Positions 35,710-46,065 are shown, numbered from the stretch's first letter. The stretch is DNA of 64,000 nucleotides from Legionellales bacterium (GCA_002690495.1 NZEV01000023.1:1-64000); one strand, 5' to 3'. Translations and numbers: made by a program. Notes: generated by a model not told the origin, from the sequence alone.

Positions 35710-35929
35710 CTTTCACCTTTGTTGTTAGACTTAGTGCATGAATCATAGATTGCATTTTATCACCTAATGCATTGTAGACCATTCGGTGTTGTTTAAGCAT
35801 TGATATGCCATTGAATCCATCATAGACCACACTTGCGTGAAAGTGTGCCCCATCATCCCCAGATACTTCAGCAGAAGATCCGATGAGATTACTTTCAATC
35901 CAATATTTTATTTCATCTTTTGTTACCAT
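35702..35929 (-). CDS. BolA/IbaG-family protein
   Basis: 75 residues. Class II KH-like BolA fold with HFHASVVYDGFNGISMLKQHRMVYNALGD and the terminal HALSLTTK, closest to IbaG. The conserved His in that stretch is the cluster ligand shared with Grx4. Adjacent grxD encodes the usual partner, so the pair is an iron-sulfur trafficking or sensing module. Confidence 0.9.
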   Translation of the reverse strand: MVTKDEIKYWIESNLIGSSAEVSGDDGAHFHASVVYDGFNGISMLKQHRMVYNALGDKMQSMIHALSLTTKVKDD

Positions 35930-36018
35930 AAACCTATTTTAACATAGACAGATAATGATTTCATATTATTATCCTCTAAGACTGTAAATAAATGACTTTT
36001 TATAATAATATATCACAT

Positions 36019-36354
36019 ATGACATTTGTAGTAACAGAACCTTGTATTAAATGTAAGTATACTGATTGTGTCGAAGTATGCCCAGTGGATTGTTTCCGAG
36101 AAGGAAAAAACTTTCTTGTGATTGACCCAGATGAATGTATTGATTGTAATTTATGTGTTCCAAGCTGTCCTGTAGAAGCAATCTATCCTGAGGATGAGGT
36201 CCCTGAAAAATTTGAATCATATATTGAATTAAACGCAACTCTTGCAAAGGAGTGGCCTGTCATTGACCACAAAAAAGATCCACCAGAAGACGCTGATGAG
36301 TGGACTGAGGTCGCTAGAAAAAGAAAATTACTTGATCTAGATTCTCCAAATTAA
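36019..36354 (+). CDS. fdxA: Ferredoxin FdxA (7Fe type)
   Basis: 111 residues from ATG at 36019 ([17 protein letters not shown]). The frame opens at 35992, but the extra nine residues precede the family's invariant start. Cluster motifs C-x2-C-x4-C-x3-CP near the N-terminus and [16 protein letters not shown] match [3Fe-4S][4Fe-4S] FdxA, with the usual C-terminal extension [17 protein letters not shown] at 36001-36006 is a possible -10, giving a short leader. Confidence 0.93.
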   Translation: MTFVVTEPCIKCKYTDCVEVCPVDCFREGKNFLVIDPDECIDCNLCVPSCPVEAIYPEDEVPEKFESYIELNATLAKEWPVIDHKKDPPEDADEWTEVARKRKLLDLDSPN

Positions 36355-36396
36355 AGTGCTTTATTTCTCAATGAGAACCGTGTACGATACGCGTAT

Positions 36397-36470
36397 GCGC
36401 CCGTAGCTCAGCTGGATAGAGTCCCTGGCTTCGAACCAGGTGGTCGGGAGTTCGAGTCTCTCCGGGCGTG
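36397..36470 (+). tRNA. tRNA-Arg (anticodon UCG)
   Basis: Acceptor GCGCCCG/CGGGCGT, anticodon stem CCTGG/CCAGG with loop CTTCGAA (anticodon TCG, reads CGA and CGG), T-arm GGGAG-TTCGAGT-CTCTC, discriminator G, no encoded CCA. A possible -10 TACGAT lies at 36383-36388. It ends six bases before the stop of the convergent aminopeptidase gene. Gammaproteobacteria usually read CGN with ACG and CCG anticodons, so UCG is notable. Confidence 0.93.
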
Positions 36471-36475
36471 ATTTT

Positions 36476-37816
36476 TTATTGTCTGCGACTCCATATGTCT
36501 AGAAAATGGTAAAAAGCCCTTAATCCCATCGCCTCGCCACCCTTTGGTCGACCTGGCAGTGAATTTGGATTAAAACCCAGGATATCACAATGAATCCAGG
36601 ATGTTTTCGGACTCACAAACTCATTTAAAAACATCGCTGCCGTCGCTGTACCACAATCAACCACTAACTTTGGTATATTGACTAAATCTGCTATATCACT
36701 TTCAAATAACTGACTATATTGCTTGATTAAGGGCATACTCCAGACAGGATCATGATAGGTCTTCCCTACCATTTGAAGCTCCTGAGTCATCTCTACATCA
36801 TGACTAAAACATGACACCACACTACCTAAGGCCCGGTTGCCTGTGAGTGTAGCAAAATCAATAATTAAATCAGGATCAGATTCACAAGCAGCAGAAAGAA
36901 CATCAGCTAAAATCAGCCGTCCCTCTGCATCAGTATTACCAATTTCAACAGTCTTTCCATTCCTGGAAGTGAAAATATCACCTGGTCGATAGCTATTGGC
37001 TGACAAATTATTGTCAACGATTGGAATCATCAACTTCAAATAAATGGGTAATTGTAGTCCCATAATGAGATTTGCAAGACCAATCACATTAGCAGCACCA
37101 GCCATATCTTTTTTCATTTGGCGCATACCAACAGCTGACTTTAAATCTAAACCACCGGTATCAAAACAGACTCCTTTTCCAATCAAAACAAGGGATTTAT
37201 GCGATTCATCCCCCCATGTTAGGTTGACAACTCTTGGTTTTCGGTCACTCGCACGGCCAACAGCATGAACAAGAGGATACCCTTTTTCAATCAACTCCTC
37301 GCCTTTAAACACTTCCATTTGAGCATCAAACGTTTTTGCCAACTGTTTAATATTTAATTCAAGATCTTTAGGACCACAATCTTCAGCAGGGGTATTGATC
37401 ATATCTCTGACCCAATTGATTGACTGAACCATCCTGTGAAGCAAGTTACTATCAAGGTCAACATGATCCTCGAGTAATACTTTTTTTGGAATTTGTGTTT
37501 TGTATCGATCAAATCGGTATAAGCCCAAATACCATGCCAAATGAAATAGTAATAGTGTCTTTTTATCTAAAAATGTGGCATCAAACTGGTATAGCCCTTC
37601 AGGCAATTGATGTGTCAAACTAGCGACTGTCCAAAAAGGGTCTGATTTGATTTTCAAACCCACGAGGACCTTTGAGATACAGCCTTTATTGTTTAACAAA
37701 CAAATGACTTGTCCATGTTTTCCAAAAAAGCCTTTCTCTTTTATTTGATTTTCTTCAAGATGACCGCTGACAAAATCTGAGTAATTGTCTGGGTTCACAA
37801 AATAAATGGTGATCAT
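36476..37816 (-). CDS. M17 leucyl aminopeptidase family protein
   Basis: 446 residues. The C-terminal catalytic domain has the two-metal site: GKGVCFDTGGLDLKS, KKDMAGAANV, VDNNLSANSYRPGDI and the signature NTDAEGRLILADVL, followed by DFATLTGNRALG. The N-terminal domain is diverged, and the protein is shorter than E. coli PepA (503), nearer PepB-type enzymes. Cytoplasmic peptide turnover. Adjacent to alanine dehydrogenase, fitting use of peptides or amino acids as carbon source. Confidence 0.9.
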   Translation of the reverse strand: MITIYFVNPDNYSDFVSGHLEENQIKEKGFFGKHGQVICLLNNKGCISKVLVGLKIKSDPFWTVASLTHQLPEGLYQFDATFLDKKTLLLFHLAWYLGLYRFDRYKTQIPKKVLLEDHVDLDSNLLHRMVQSINWVRDMINTPAEDCGPKDLELNIKQLAKTFDAQMEVFKGEELIEKGYPLVHAVGRASDRKPRVVNLTWGDESHKSLVLIGKGVCFDTGGLDLKSAVGMRQMKKDMAGAANVIGLANLIMGLQLPIYLKLMIPIVDNNLSANSYRPGDIFTSRNGKTVEIGNTDAEGRLILADVLSAACESDPDLIIDFATLTGNRALGSVVSCFSHDVEMTQELQMVGKTYHDPVWSMPLIKQYSQLFESDIADLVNIPKLVVDCGTATAAMFLNEFVSPKTSWIHCDILGFNPNSLPGRPKGGEAMGLRAFYHFLDIWSRRQ

Positions 37817-37825
37817 ACTACAGCC

Positions 37826-38941
37826 TCAAACTAGTAATTGCTCTGGATTAACATATTCATACCCTAATGCCTTTGCAACCCCTGGATGAGTGATTTCACC
37901 TCGACATACATTTAATCCCATCAGTAAATGCGGATCATTCGCTAATGCATGGTGCGTGCCTTGATTAGCAATTTTCAAAATATATGGTAGGGTCACATTG
38001 TTTAGGGCATAGGTAGATGTATGTGGCACTGCTCCAGGCATATTTGCGACACAATAATGCACAATATCATCAATAACGTATGTTGGCTGAGTGTGTGTCG
38101 TTGGCTTGGAGGTTTCAAAGCAACCGCCTTGATCAATTGCAACATCAACTAACACACTGCCTTTTTTCATCTTACTTAAATCATCTCGGGTCACCAGCTT
38201 CGGAGCTGAATCACCTGGGACTAGGACAGCACCGACCACCAGATCAGCATTTGCAAGCAAACGATCTTTGTTCGCATTATTTGCAAAGATGGTATTGATA
38301 CGATCATTAAATACATCACTGAGTTCTGCTAGACGATCTATATTTTTATCTACAATTGTGACATTCGCACCTTTACCCATAGCCATAATGGCTGCATGAC
38401 GACCTACGACACCACCGCCAAAAATGAGCACATTACCCTTAGCAACGCCAGGCACACCTCCGAGCAAGACCCCTCTTCCACCTTGAGGCTTTTCTAAGTA
38501 ATGGGCACCTGCTTGAATTGAAAATCGTCCTGCAACTTGGCTCATGGGAGATAATAACGGCAACCTACCAACGGAGTCAGTCACAGTTTCGTAAGCAATG
38601 GCTAAACATTGTGATGCCATTAATAGCTCAGCCTGCTGTTTATCAGCAGCTAAATGTAAAAAAGTAAAGAGTGTGTGACGTTTTGTCAACATTTTACATT
38701 CTTTTGGCTGAGGTTCTTTAACCTTAATAATGAGTTCTGCGTGATCAAAAACATCTTTTGCATGAGGCAATACTTTAGCGCCCGAAGATTGATAATCTTT
38801 ATCATTAAACCCAATACCTGAACCACATTGAGTTTCAACCACCACATAGTGACCATGATCCACTAGCTCTCTTACAGCATCAGGAGTCAACCCAACTCTA
38901 TACTCATCGGATTTTATCTCCTTTGGTACACCTATCTTCAT
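37826..38941 (-). CDS. ald: Alanine dehydrogenase
   Basis: 371 residues, family-typical. MKIGVPKEIKSDEYRVGLTP at the N-terminus, the substrate-side VKEPQ, FTFLHLAADK, and the NAD-binding stretch LIFGGGVVGRHAAIMAMGKGANVTIVD in outline. Oxidatively deaminates L-alanine to pyruvate and ammonia. Lies 9 bases upstream of the aminopeptidase, so the pair is probably co-transcribed and channels peptide-derived alanine into pyruvate. Confidence 0.96.
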   Translation of the reverse strand: MKIGVPKEIKSDEYRVGLTPDAVRELVDHGHYVVVETQCGSGIGFNDKDYQSSGAKVLPHAKDVFDHAELIIKVKEPQPKECKMLTKRHTLFTFLHLAADKQQAELLMASQCLAIAYETVTDSVGRLPLLSPMSQVAGRFSIQAGAHYLEKPQGGRGVLLGGVPGVAKGNVLIFGGGVVGRHAAIMAMGKGANVTIVDKNIDRLAELSDVFNDRINTIFANNANKDRLLANADLVVGAVLVPGDSAPKLVTRDDLSKMKKGSVLVDVAIDQGGCFETSKPTTHTQPTYVIDDIVHYCVANMPGAVPHTSTYALNNVTLPYILKIANQGTHHALANDPHLLMGLNVCRGEITHPGVAKALGYEYVNPEQLLV

Positions 38942-39066
38942 CTAACTTCCCTTATAAATTATAACAATATAATAATATGATAGTTTTATTATATCGAGAT
39001 TTAATAGGGATACAAGTTTTTACATGGATGAAGGATGATATTGTCATGATACAAATATGCTATGAC

Positions 39067-42000
39067 CTAATTTTTCAAGTCATTCATTCCTTGTTCAGAT
39101 CGTTCACTTTGTGTTCCCATCGAACTATTCATGGCTTTACCAGCAGAGGTTTGATCCACACCTTGTGCTTGCTGGAATGAACCTTGTGATCCTGTATAGC
39201 CCATCATACCAAACAATCGATTACTTAGCCCTGAAAGAACTTGTACTGAATTCGCTAAGCCACCAATCAGTTCACCCACAAACTGTTGCTTGGTTTCATT
39301 TAATCCACCCATCACCTCTTGTGGAGACTCTTGAGCACGGGGATCTATCCACCTTATTGCTTGATAAGGGATCATAAAAGTCGTACTTAAACACTGATAA
39401 ACTACAGATGCTGCAATATAGGCATAAAACAACATCATCAATCCAATTGTTATTAATTGGGTCACTGAAAGTGTGATCGTAGGCACTGTGCCCGTAGATC
39501 CATTAGCATAAGATTGGAATGCCTGAGCAATCTCTGAGGTATATGATGAATTGTTAGTAATAAAACCAATGGCATCTGTGATCACTGGGAAAAAAGCGAT
39601 ATTTAATAAAAATAGCGAGATAGATGCCAAAATAATCCCAAGCACAAATCCAAGTAAAATCAAAATAGGACGTGTAAATAGAATGACCAATAGTGAGATA
39701 TATTGTTCTGAACGCCCAAAATATTCACTCCCCTCAGAATACACAAGCCCTAATGCAACAATTGGGGCAATGACCATTGCTTCAACAACCAATAAAAACC
39801 ACCCACAAACGGTTAAAAGATATATCAAATAAGGTACCATTGACACATAAATTCCAAGATACCCTCCCAATAAATATAATGGAATAACAAGATATATCTG
39901 TGTTTCAAACCATTTAAAAGCTGTCATTAACATCTTTGTTAAGAAAATCGGGAGAATCATCAGTACGACAGCAATAGACGTACTGACAAAATAAAAGATG
40001 ACTTGAACAATCAGAATGAGTTGCATGACCAATTGACCAATTGCAAAAACGATTGCAAAAATTATGAACCCAACTAATGGAATTCCTAAACATTCTGGCG
40101 CCACTTCAAAAGAGACTTCCCATCCTATCTGCCAAACAATAGCCAATAGATTTGAGATCATTGAAGCAACAATTTGAGTCACACTGAGTGAGGTCGTGAT
40201 CACAACCCACTCTAAAATGACATTATTTGCGTAATCTAAAGCTGTATTTACCATATCGCCAGTATAAGTTGTTGCCAATTGAATGATAGTGAGCCCCATC
40301 ACTTGCATACGATGGATAGGATCTAAAATCAGCTGGATATTATCTCCACCAAATAGACCTAGAATGAGCGCATTATGCATTCCAGAAACGTAGGTCTGAA
40401 TTTCAGAACTATAACTATCACTGAAAGCCACTGGTCCAATTCCTGAATAATATCCAGATGCAATAAACTCCCATATAGAGTTATACACTCCTTGAGAAAT
40501 ACTGTAGCCTTGCGCGATATATCCCATAGGTAAATACATCAATACATTTGTATCATTGGAGAAACTGATTGTAGGTGTGGGAAGCTTTAAGTCACTTGAT
40601 GAAAAATCAGGAAAATACCCACTCAATGGACCATATTCAGAACAGCTGTGACCGGCAACCGTATCCGCACCAAATAAACATGCAAAAACAGCCCAACCGA
40701 TGGTTGGTGAGTCCGTCACAGTATCTGCATTATTGGTTTCGTTACTTGTAATGCTTGCAACTAGATCATTATTCCAATCCTGAAGAATCAGATCTAACAC
40801 ACCTCCAACATACGTGCTTGGAGTAAAGCTATTACCTAACGATGGTATGATATAGTAAGAAATATTTTTCATCTCCTCGAGCGTGGTATTCATTAAATTT
40901 GTTGTCGAGGAAATTGTTTCAGACATTGCATTACTAGATGTCCCTGGAACAGAAATATAATTAATTAATGAACCATATGAAACACTCGCTGTAATCCAGC
41001 CTCCAGCAACAAATCCAAGGGTCCCACCGCCAGTTTCGCTTGGTGTATCTGAAATTGATTGATTGGACAATGTACCGATATAGGCATTAATGGCAGAGGT
41101 CACATTAGTATAAAAAGCACATTGGGTTGTACCATTGACGACATTTTCTGCCAATGTATCCACGTCTCCTGTACCAGGATAGTAACAAGGAGCTGGGCAT
41201 GTTAACCCAGAATCGTTTGAACTACAATCATCTGATGGATCATAATAGGTTTCATAAATAGTTGTATATTCAGGAGCCCCTGAACATGACTCAGTTAATG
41301 ATGAAGGCGATTTAGGCCCAAGCGCAGTAAATAAAGTTTTAAATGCATCCCATTGTGCCGATTGAAATGAAGTATTGCCATTTGTAGACATTGTAAATGT
41401 TCCACACTGAGGAGCAACAGCACTGGCTGATTGATCTTGCGATTGAAGGGGTAATCCAGAAGTATTAATCGTTAAACTATAGTTTGAATCATCAACAATA
41501 ATATAATCGTTTCGACAAGGTTGACTACACACACTCTCTTGGACTGTTCCCCCATATACAGCCATACAACTATTATATTCCTGCTCGACAGCTGCAACAT
41601 AATAATCTAGACAAGCTTGTGCTTTTAAAATATTCTCTGCGAGCGTTATTGCAGCTGGTCGATAAGTATTTTCATATTTTATACACTGGCTACTCTGGCT
41701 ATCTCCATTATTTGGATCACAATCAGCTTGAGCTTGCTGTGTAGAGGTTGTTTGTGATTCTGGTAATAACTTGACGTATGGCATAATTGAAGTTGCTTGA
41801 ACAGTGACATTAATAATTTCTGCCCAAGCAGCATCTGCAAAATACGCGCCTTGAGTGACAACCCACATAGTAAAGATCTGGATGAAATTATAACCGTTAT
41901 AATGTGGATATAAAAAGGTGGCGCCCATCACTGTTCTCAAAATTTGCAATGCGGGTGATTGTTGTTTTTTACCCATAAACTCGCCTTGAGAAGCAGATGC

Positions 42001-42408
42001 TGTCACACTAATGAAAATATTATATGCAATCATTAAACCTAAGGCACACATGACACCCTGATTAAAGACACTAAAGAAGTAAGTCATAATTGTTGTATTA
42101 ATTGACGGAGACAAAACACTCGGGACTTCACCAAATATGTTACCTAAATAGACAATTGATGCGTCTTGTGTTGAATCTACAGCATTTGTCATCACTAACG
42201 GACTATACGTGGTGCCTGGATCAGTAAACATAGCACTTGTCCAGTCATACACTGCTGTTTTAGTGCTTGATGATGGTGCTGCCCTAAATTGTTGGATTGT
42301 TTCGAGTGGATCTACTGACGTTTGAGCATACGATGTTGAAAAAAAAAGCTGAGAGAAAAAAATTAAGAATAAAACCTTAATCCCTCTACATATACATTTT
42401 TTATTCAC
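39067..42408 (-). CDS. DotA-family integral membrane protein, paralogue 1
   Basis: 1113 residues from a GTG start at 42408 that lies within the stop of the preceding gene (GTGAATAA); this start puts a clean signal peptide first (VLFLIFFSQLFFSTSYA). Helices near 85-115 and 140-170 are followed by a long Cys-containing periplasmic region and a C-terminal helix cluster with the DotA/TraY block GGYLGIYVSMVPYLIYLL...VVEAMVIAPIVALGLVYSEGSEYFGRSEQ. The polar C-terminal tail is Gln/Ser-rich. The HPEGHD motif is altered to YSEGSE, so it is more diverged than paralogue 2. Probably a second pore-like or polytopic subunit of the Dot/Icm apparatus; function inferred from family. Confidence 0.8.
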   Translation of the reverse strand: MNKKCICRGIKVLFLIFFSQLFFSTSYAQTSVDPLETIQQFRAAPSSSTKTAVYDWTSAMFTDPGTTYSPLVMTNAVDSTQDASIVYLGNIFGEVPSVLSPSINTTIMTYFFSVFNQGVMCALGLMIAYNIFISVTASASQGEFMGKKQQSPALQILRTVMGATFLYPHYNGYNFIQIFTMWVVTQGAYFADAAWAEIINVTVQATSIMPYVKLLPESQTTSTQQAQADCDPNNGDSQSSQCIKYENTYRPAAITLAENILKAQACLDYYVAAVEQEYNSCMAVYGGTVQESVCSQPCRNDYIIVDDSNYSLTINTSGLPLQSQDQSASAVAPQCGTFTMSTNGNTSFQSAQWDAFKTLFTALGPKSPSSLTESCSGAPEYTTIYETYYDPSDDCSSNDSGLTCPAPCYYPGTGDVDTLAENVVNGTTQCAFYTNVTSAINAYIGTLSNQSISDTPSETGGGTLGFVAGGWITASVSYGSLINYISVPGTSSNAMSETISSTTNLMNTTLEEMKNISYYIIPSLGNSFTPSTYVGGVLDLILQDWNNDLVASITSNETNNADTVTDSPTIGWAVFACLFGADTVAGHSCSEYGPLSGYFPDFSSSDLKLPTPTISFSNDTNVLMYLPMGYIAQGYSISQGVYNSIWEFIASGYYSGIGPVAFSDSYSSEIQTYVSGMHNALILGLFGGDNIQLILDPIHRMQVMGLTIIQLATTYTGDMVNTALDYANNVILEWVVITTSLSVTQIVASMISNLLAIVWQIGWEVSFEVAPECLGIPLVGFIIFAIVFAIGQLVMQLILIVQVIFYFVSTSIAVVLMILPIFLTKMLMTAFKWFETQIYLVIPLYLLGGYLGIYVSMVPYLIYLLTVCGWFLLVVEAMVIAPIVALGLVYSEGSEYFGRSEQYISLLVILFTRPILILLGFVLGIILASISLFLLNIAFFPVITDAIGFITNNSSYTSEIAQAFQSYANGSTGTVPTITLSVTQLITIGLMMLFYAYIAASVVYQCLSTTFMIPYQAIRWIDPRAQESPQEVMGGLNETKQQFVGELIGGLANSVQVLSGLSNRLFGMMGYTGSQGSFQQAQGVDQTSAGKAMNSSMGTQSERSEQGMNDLKN

Positions 42409-45400
42409 CGCCCCCACCACCAGTTCCAGCACCACTTCCAGTACCACCTTCAGCACCGCCATCGGCAGAACCAGAAACGCCAGCACTCTCTTTTTCACCT
42501 TTAACCATAGAAGCAGCTTGAATACCTCCAACGCTGACTTGTCTCCCAGCACCTGCGGCACTTTGCCCAGCGCCTTGTGTACCTTTTTCTGCAGCTGCAC
42601 CAACTTGTTGTTTCACTTCTGCAACCATCTGCGATACTGATGACTGTTCCATCTGACCACCAATCCATCTCATCAACTTATCTGGAATAGTGTATATTTG
42701 ACCAAATATATTTGTAGTCACAGTCACTGCCATGTATGCGTATAAAAATGTTACTCCTGTCCCACTGATTAAAGGAATGACTGATCCTGCATTATAATCA
42801 GAGCTTGTTGAGGACATCGTTGCAAAGAAAGAGAAAAAATCGCCTATGAGTGATGTAAAGACGTAATTAAGCAATGAAAACGCGGGCAATAATAACTGGA
42901 TTGAAAATATCAATCCAAACACCATTCCAGATGGTCTGAGAAAAATTGATAAGAATAACAACACTGAGGCTTCTGCTTTTCCTAATATATCGTGACCTTC
43001 AGGATGTGCGATAGCCATTGCAACAAGTGGCGCAGCAATCATCGCCTCGATGACTAGAATAAAATAACCAATCCCCGCGAAAACATATGTGATACTGGGA
43101 ATATTGGCAAGGTAAACACCTAAATAAAAACCGAGCATTATTGCCAATCCAGCAAAAGAACTTGCTATTCCCTGCCATAAGTTTAGTTTCGTATTATCAA
43201 TCTGATAATAAATCTGCGATATACTTTGATAAGTACTATTAAATAATTGACCAATACCTGATACGACGACACCAACACCTGGTGCCTCTGCTGAAACAAG
43301 GATTGCTGCAGATACAATGATAGAAATACTAGATGCAACAGCAATCGCAACACCAGCATATAGAGTAGCCAAATTAGTGACAGCATCAATCATATCAGGA
43401 ATCAATTCATTAAAGTAATCAAATCCATAGCGTAATAAATTTAAGCCCATATAACGCATTTGAGCCATAGGATCATATGCTTGACCTGTAATAGAGGCGT
43501 TCAACATACCAAACATACCATGTGGCATATCTATTAAGCCTGCAGTACAAGCATTAACATAACATTGCGCAGCTGTCTTACCACTACAGGCATTATTCCA
43601 AGCACCCGTATTAACCTGATCTTTTACATCCCAGAAATACTGCCCTACTGCTGATGCAGATGGAGAAAAATAATTTAAACCCATAATCTCAGACATTGTC
43701 TTATTGATAGTGACATATAAGTTATCTTGAGGGATTGCTACAGAGTAAATCTGTTGATAGTCCTGCACGCCCTGTAATCCAGCAGCCCAAATTGAAATCT
43801 CCTCTAAATCCCAACTACTATAAAGACTTGAATCAGAGTCAAAAGTTAACCAATACGAGTATAAATTCTGCAACGCAGTGGCTGTTGATAATCCCTGGTT
43901 TTCCATCGCTGTTTCTGACGGGCAAATATTACCAGAGCTTGTGGTCACTGATGAAGCTTCCTCTTCTTGTGAGTAAAGAGATCCTCTAGCATAACAATTC
44001 TCTTGGCTGCATATAGAGTTTGGCGATGTTGATTGAGAAGTATTGCCTGTAAAATATAATGGCATAGATGATGAAAAGCAAGTGCCTTGATTAGCATAGC
44101 TACATGATGATGTCGATGATCCAGTACATTGCGTAGTGCCACATTTGTAAAAATTATATGTTTGAATGACTACATTTGAAGAGATAGTGCTTTGACCAGG
44201 ATATTTAAAACCATACGCTGGTGCTGATGTTGACGTTGCTCCAGCAGGGATGATGTTATTGGTAAACAGCATATTATTAGTCAAAGTGGCATTTGTACCA
44301 CCTGAAGGAGGAATCGTCTGTGTTTGGTTTGCATACATGCTGGTATAATACATCCCAGCAAGAAGCCATCCAGAGTTTTCTGCATCAGTAATCATCTGAT
44401 CAAAGCTTGATGTCGATGAGGCGGAAGAGTCACTTTGAGTGACATACTCCTCATTGTAAGGACTCAACTCAGTCACATAGCTTTCTGCTGCATCTGACAT
44501 CCAGGCTGTTTGTTGACAATTTAGGGTGTCAGATGCAGCAGCAGGCACACTTGACTGTCCTTGACAAGCAATTGACTCAGACGTGTAAGTAGGATTTGCT
44601 TTCTGTGCGGTCATTGCAGAACTAAAGTTTGCAGCAACACTACTTTGTAAACTCAAAATCACAGACTGTAAAGCAGTATAGGCCGCAGAACACGCACTAC
44701 TCGTACTAAAACCTGAATTCAGTGAAGAACATTGCTTGCCTGCTTGAGCAGAAACGACTCTTCCAGTGTCATCAGAATATCCATAATCAAAGGGGGCATA
44801 ATATGCACCGCAAATACTCAAATTAGAACTGTTATCCTTTTTCCCAAAACAAACACCATTGAAATTTGACGGAACTGTTGTACCATCGGGACATTGATTA
44901 TTATTCCAACAACAATCTTTATCAAATGAATAGCCATAATTTGTTGACACTGGAGTACTTGATGAAGTTAAAAGATCATACTGATACATCGCCGTTGTAC
45001 AAATGAGTGCTGCTGTAATTTGATCAATTGTCAATACTTGTAATTTATTTGTATTAACTGCCTTAGTGTTACCAGATGGATAGATCACTGAATCTAGTGC
45101 TACCTCCATATTTGTTGGCGAAGAGGCATTCGAAACGTTTGAGTATGTCCCTCCTTGACTCTGATAGGTTTTTAAAGCAGCAGTCCATATTTGATCAGCA
45201 AGACCAATCCCTTGTAAAACAATCCACATTGCAATCAGCTGAATAGCTGAGTAGCCAGTAGAAGTTGGTACTAAAAAGGCGCTTCCTAGACAAGTTCTCA
45301 AAATAACAAAAGGACTGATTTTCTTTCCCATTTGTGCACCTTGCTGAGCAGTCTGTAACACTGAAATCACAACCGTCCACATAATAATAAAACCGACTAA

Positions 45401-45652
45401 AGTCAGAGCCCCCATATTGAGCACTGTCATCACCTCTTGCATCAGTGGCATCGGCGCCCCTGTACACAAAAGACCTGTACCACCACCGGTTGATGAAGAC
45501 ATATTACCAAACAGCATGGATAGAATATAATACGATGAGTCGTTTTGACTGATTGGGAAGAAAAATTGAACGCTAGTACATGATTGAGGGGTATTATTTG
45601 TCGCCGCTAGAGCGAGGCTGGGAAGTAAGATTAATAATCTAAAAATGTACAT
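42401..45652 (-). CDS. dotA: Dot/Icm protein DotA (most canonical paralogue)
   Basis: 1083 residues from 45652, with signal peptide MYIFRLLILLPSLALA and aagga six bases upstream; a longer frame exists but lies inside icmV. After SYYILSMLFGNM come helices near 75-105 and 130-155, a long Ser/Thr/Cys-rich periplasmic region, then a helix cluster with GFYLGVYLANIPSITY, VIEAMIAAPLVAMAIAHPEGHDILGKAE, the best match of the three to Legionella DotA. It ends in a glycine-rich tail (GAEGGTGSGAGTGGGGGE). DotA is a polytopic inner-membrane protein also released as ring structures in Legionella. It directly follows icmV, as icmV neighbours dotA in Legionella. Confidence 0.9.
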   Translation of the reverse strand: MYIFRLLILLPSLALAATNNTPQSCTSVQFFFPISQNDSSYYILSMLFGNMSSSTGGGTGLLCTGAPMPLMQEVMTVLNMGALTLVGFIIMWTVVISVLQTAQQGAQMGKKISPFVILRTCLGSAFLVPTSTGYSAIQLIAMWIVLQGIGLADQIWTAALKTYQSQGGTYSNVSNASSPTNMEVALDSVIYPSGNTKAVNTNKLQVLTIDQITAALICTTAMYQYDLLTSSSTPVSTNYGYSFDKDCCWNNNQCPDGTTVPSNFNGVCFGKKDNSSNLSICGAYYAPFDYGYSDDTGRVVSAQAGKQCSSLNSGFSTSSACSAAYTALQSVILSLQSSVAANFSSAMTAQKANPTYTSESIACQGQSSVPAAASDTLNCQQTAWMSDAAESYVTELSPYNEEYVTQSDSSASSTSSFDQMITDAENSGWLLAGMYYTSMYANQTQTIPPSGGTNATLTNNMLFTNNIIPAGATSTSAPAYGFKYPGQSTISSNVVIQTYNFYKCGTTQCTGSSTSSCSYANQGTCFSSSMPLYFTGNTSQSTSPNSICSQENCYARGSLYSQEEEASSVTTSSGNICPSETAMENQGLSTATALQNLYSYWLTFDSDSSLYSSWDLEEISIWAAGLQGVQDYQQIYSVAIPQDNLYVTINKTMSEIMGLNYFSPSASAVGQYFWDVKDQVNTGAWNNACSGKTAAQCYVNACTAGLIDMPHGMFGMLNASITGQAYDPMAQMRYMGLNLLRYGFDYFNELIPDMIDAVTNLATLYAGVAIAVASSISIIVSAAILVSAEAPGVGVVVSGIGQLFNSTYQSISQIYYQIDNTKLNLWQGIASSFAGLAIMLGFYLGVYLANIPSITYVFAGIGYFILVIEAMIAAPLVAMAIAHPEGHDILGKAEASVLLFLSIFLRPSGMVFGLIFSIQLLLPAFSLLNYVFTSLIGDFFSFFATMSSTSSDYNAGSVIPLISGTGVTFLYAYMAVTVTTNIFGQIYTIPDKLMRWIGGQMEQSSVSQMVAEVKQQVGAAAEKGTQGAGQSAAGAGRQVSVGGIQAASMVKGEKESAGVSGSADGGAEGGTGSGAGTGGGGGE

Positions 45653-46065
45653 GCCCATTCCTTGAGTGTAATTCCGAGTTTCTTCATGCGAATTTGGGTA
45701 TACCAAAAATGAGCTCTAAATGCATGTGCAAAAAAAATACTTGCAACCATCATCCCCATAATAACGCCATGGTATTTTCCGGTGTTGATGAATGATAAGG
45801 CGTACAAGGAGCCAATCACCCCACAGCAGCTATAAATGACAGCGGCTCTGAAGTACTCTCGGGCTCTAAAACCTAATTTTTTTTGGTCTAACCCCAGACG
45901 AACAACGGCTTCTTCAAATGTTTCAGAATAATCATTAGTCGCTGGCGTAGATAATCGCTTAAACAGCGAGGGAATTAATTTAAAGTTTTCACCAATATAC
46001 TTGAGACCCATCCATTGACTGATGTTAAAATGTCTTTTAAAAGTGCCTCTGATAAACCCCGCCAT
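45631..46065 (-). CDS. icmV: Dot/Icm protein IcmV
   Basis: 144 residues, near the length of Legionella IcmV (about 151). The N-terminal amphipathic region is followed by ETFEEAVVRLGLDQKKLGFRAREY, two hydrophobic helices (about 68-115), AHAFRAHFWYTQIRMKKLGITLKEW and a short tail. The late RxHFWxxQxRxxKLGxTxKEW pattern is what I recognise as IcmV. Inner-membrane component of unclear role, needed with DotA. Its 3' end overlaps the dotA start by 22 bases. icmW and icmX, its usual neighbours, are not here. Confidence 0.85.
   Translation of the reverse strand: MAGFIRGTFKRHFNISQWMGLKYIGENFKLIPSLFKRLSTPATNDYSETFEEAVVRLGLDQKKLGFRAREYFRAAVIYSCCGVIGSLYALSFINTGKYHGVIMGMMVASIFFAHAFRAHFWYTQIRMKKLGITLKEWACTFLDY

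Noticed and set aside
38942-39066. Possible small gene in the gap between ald and the DotA cluster
   Set aside because: The only frame has no ribosome-binding site and runs into the antisense of the dotA 3' end; I see nothing else in this gap.
42409-42603. 65-codon N-terminal extension of DotA paralogue 1
   Set aside because: It lies fully inside the end of the previous dotA gene and is low-complexity; the GTG at 42408 gives a proper signal peptide.
45653-45706. Longer N-terminus for DotA paralogue 2
   Set aside because: The extension lies inside icmV and hides the signal peptide; ATG 45652 has a well-spaced ribosome-binding site.
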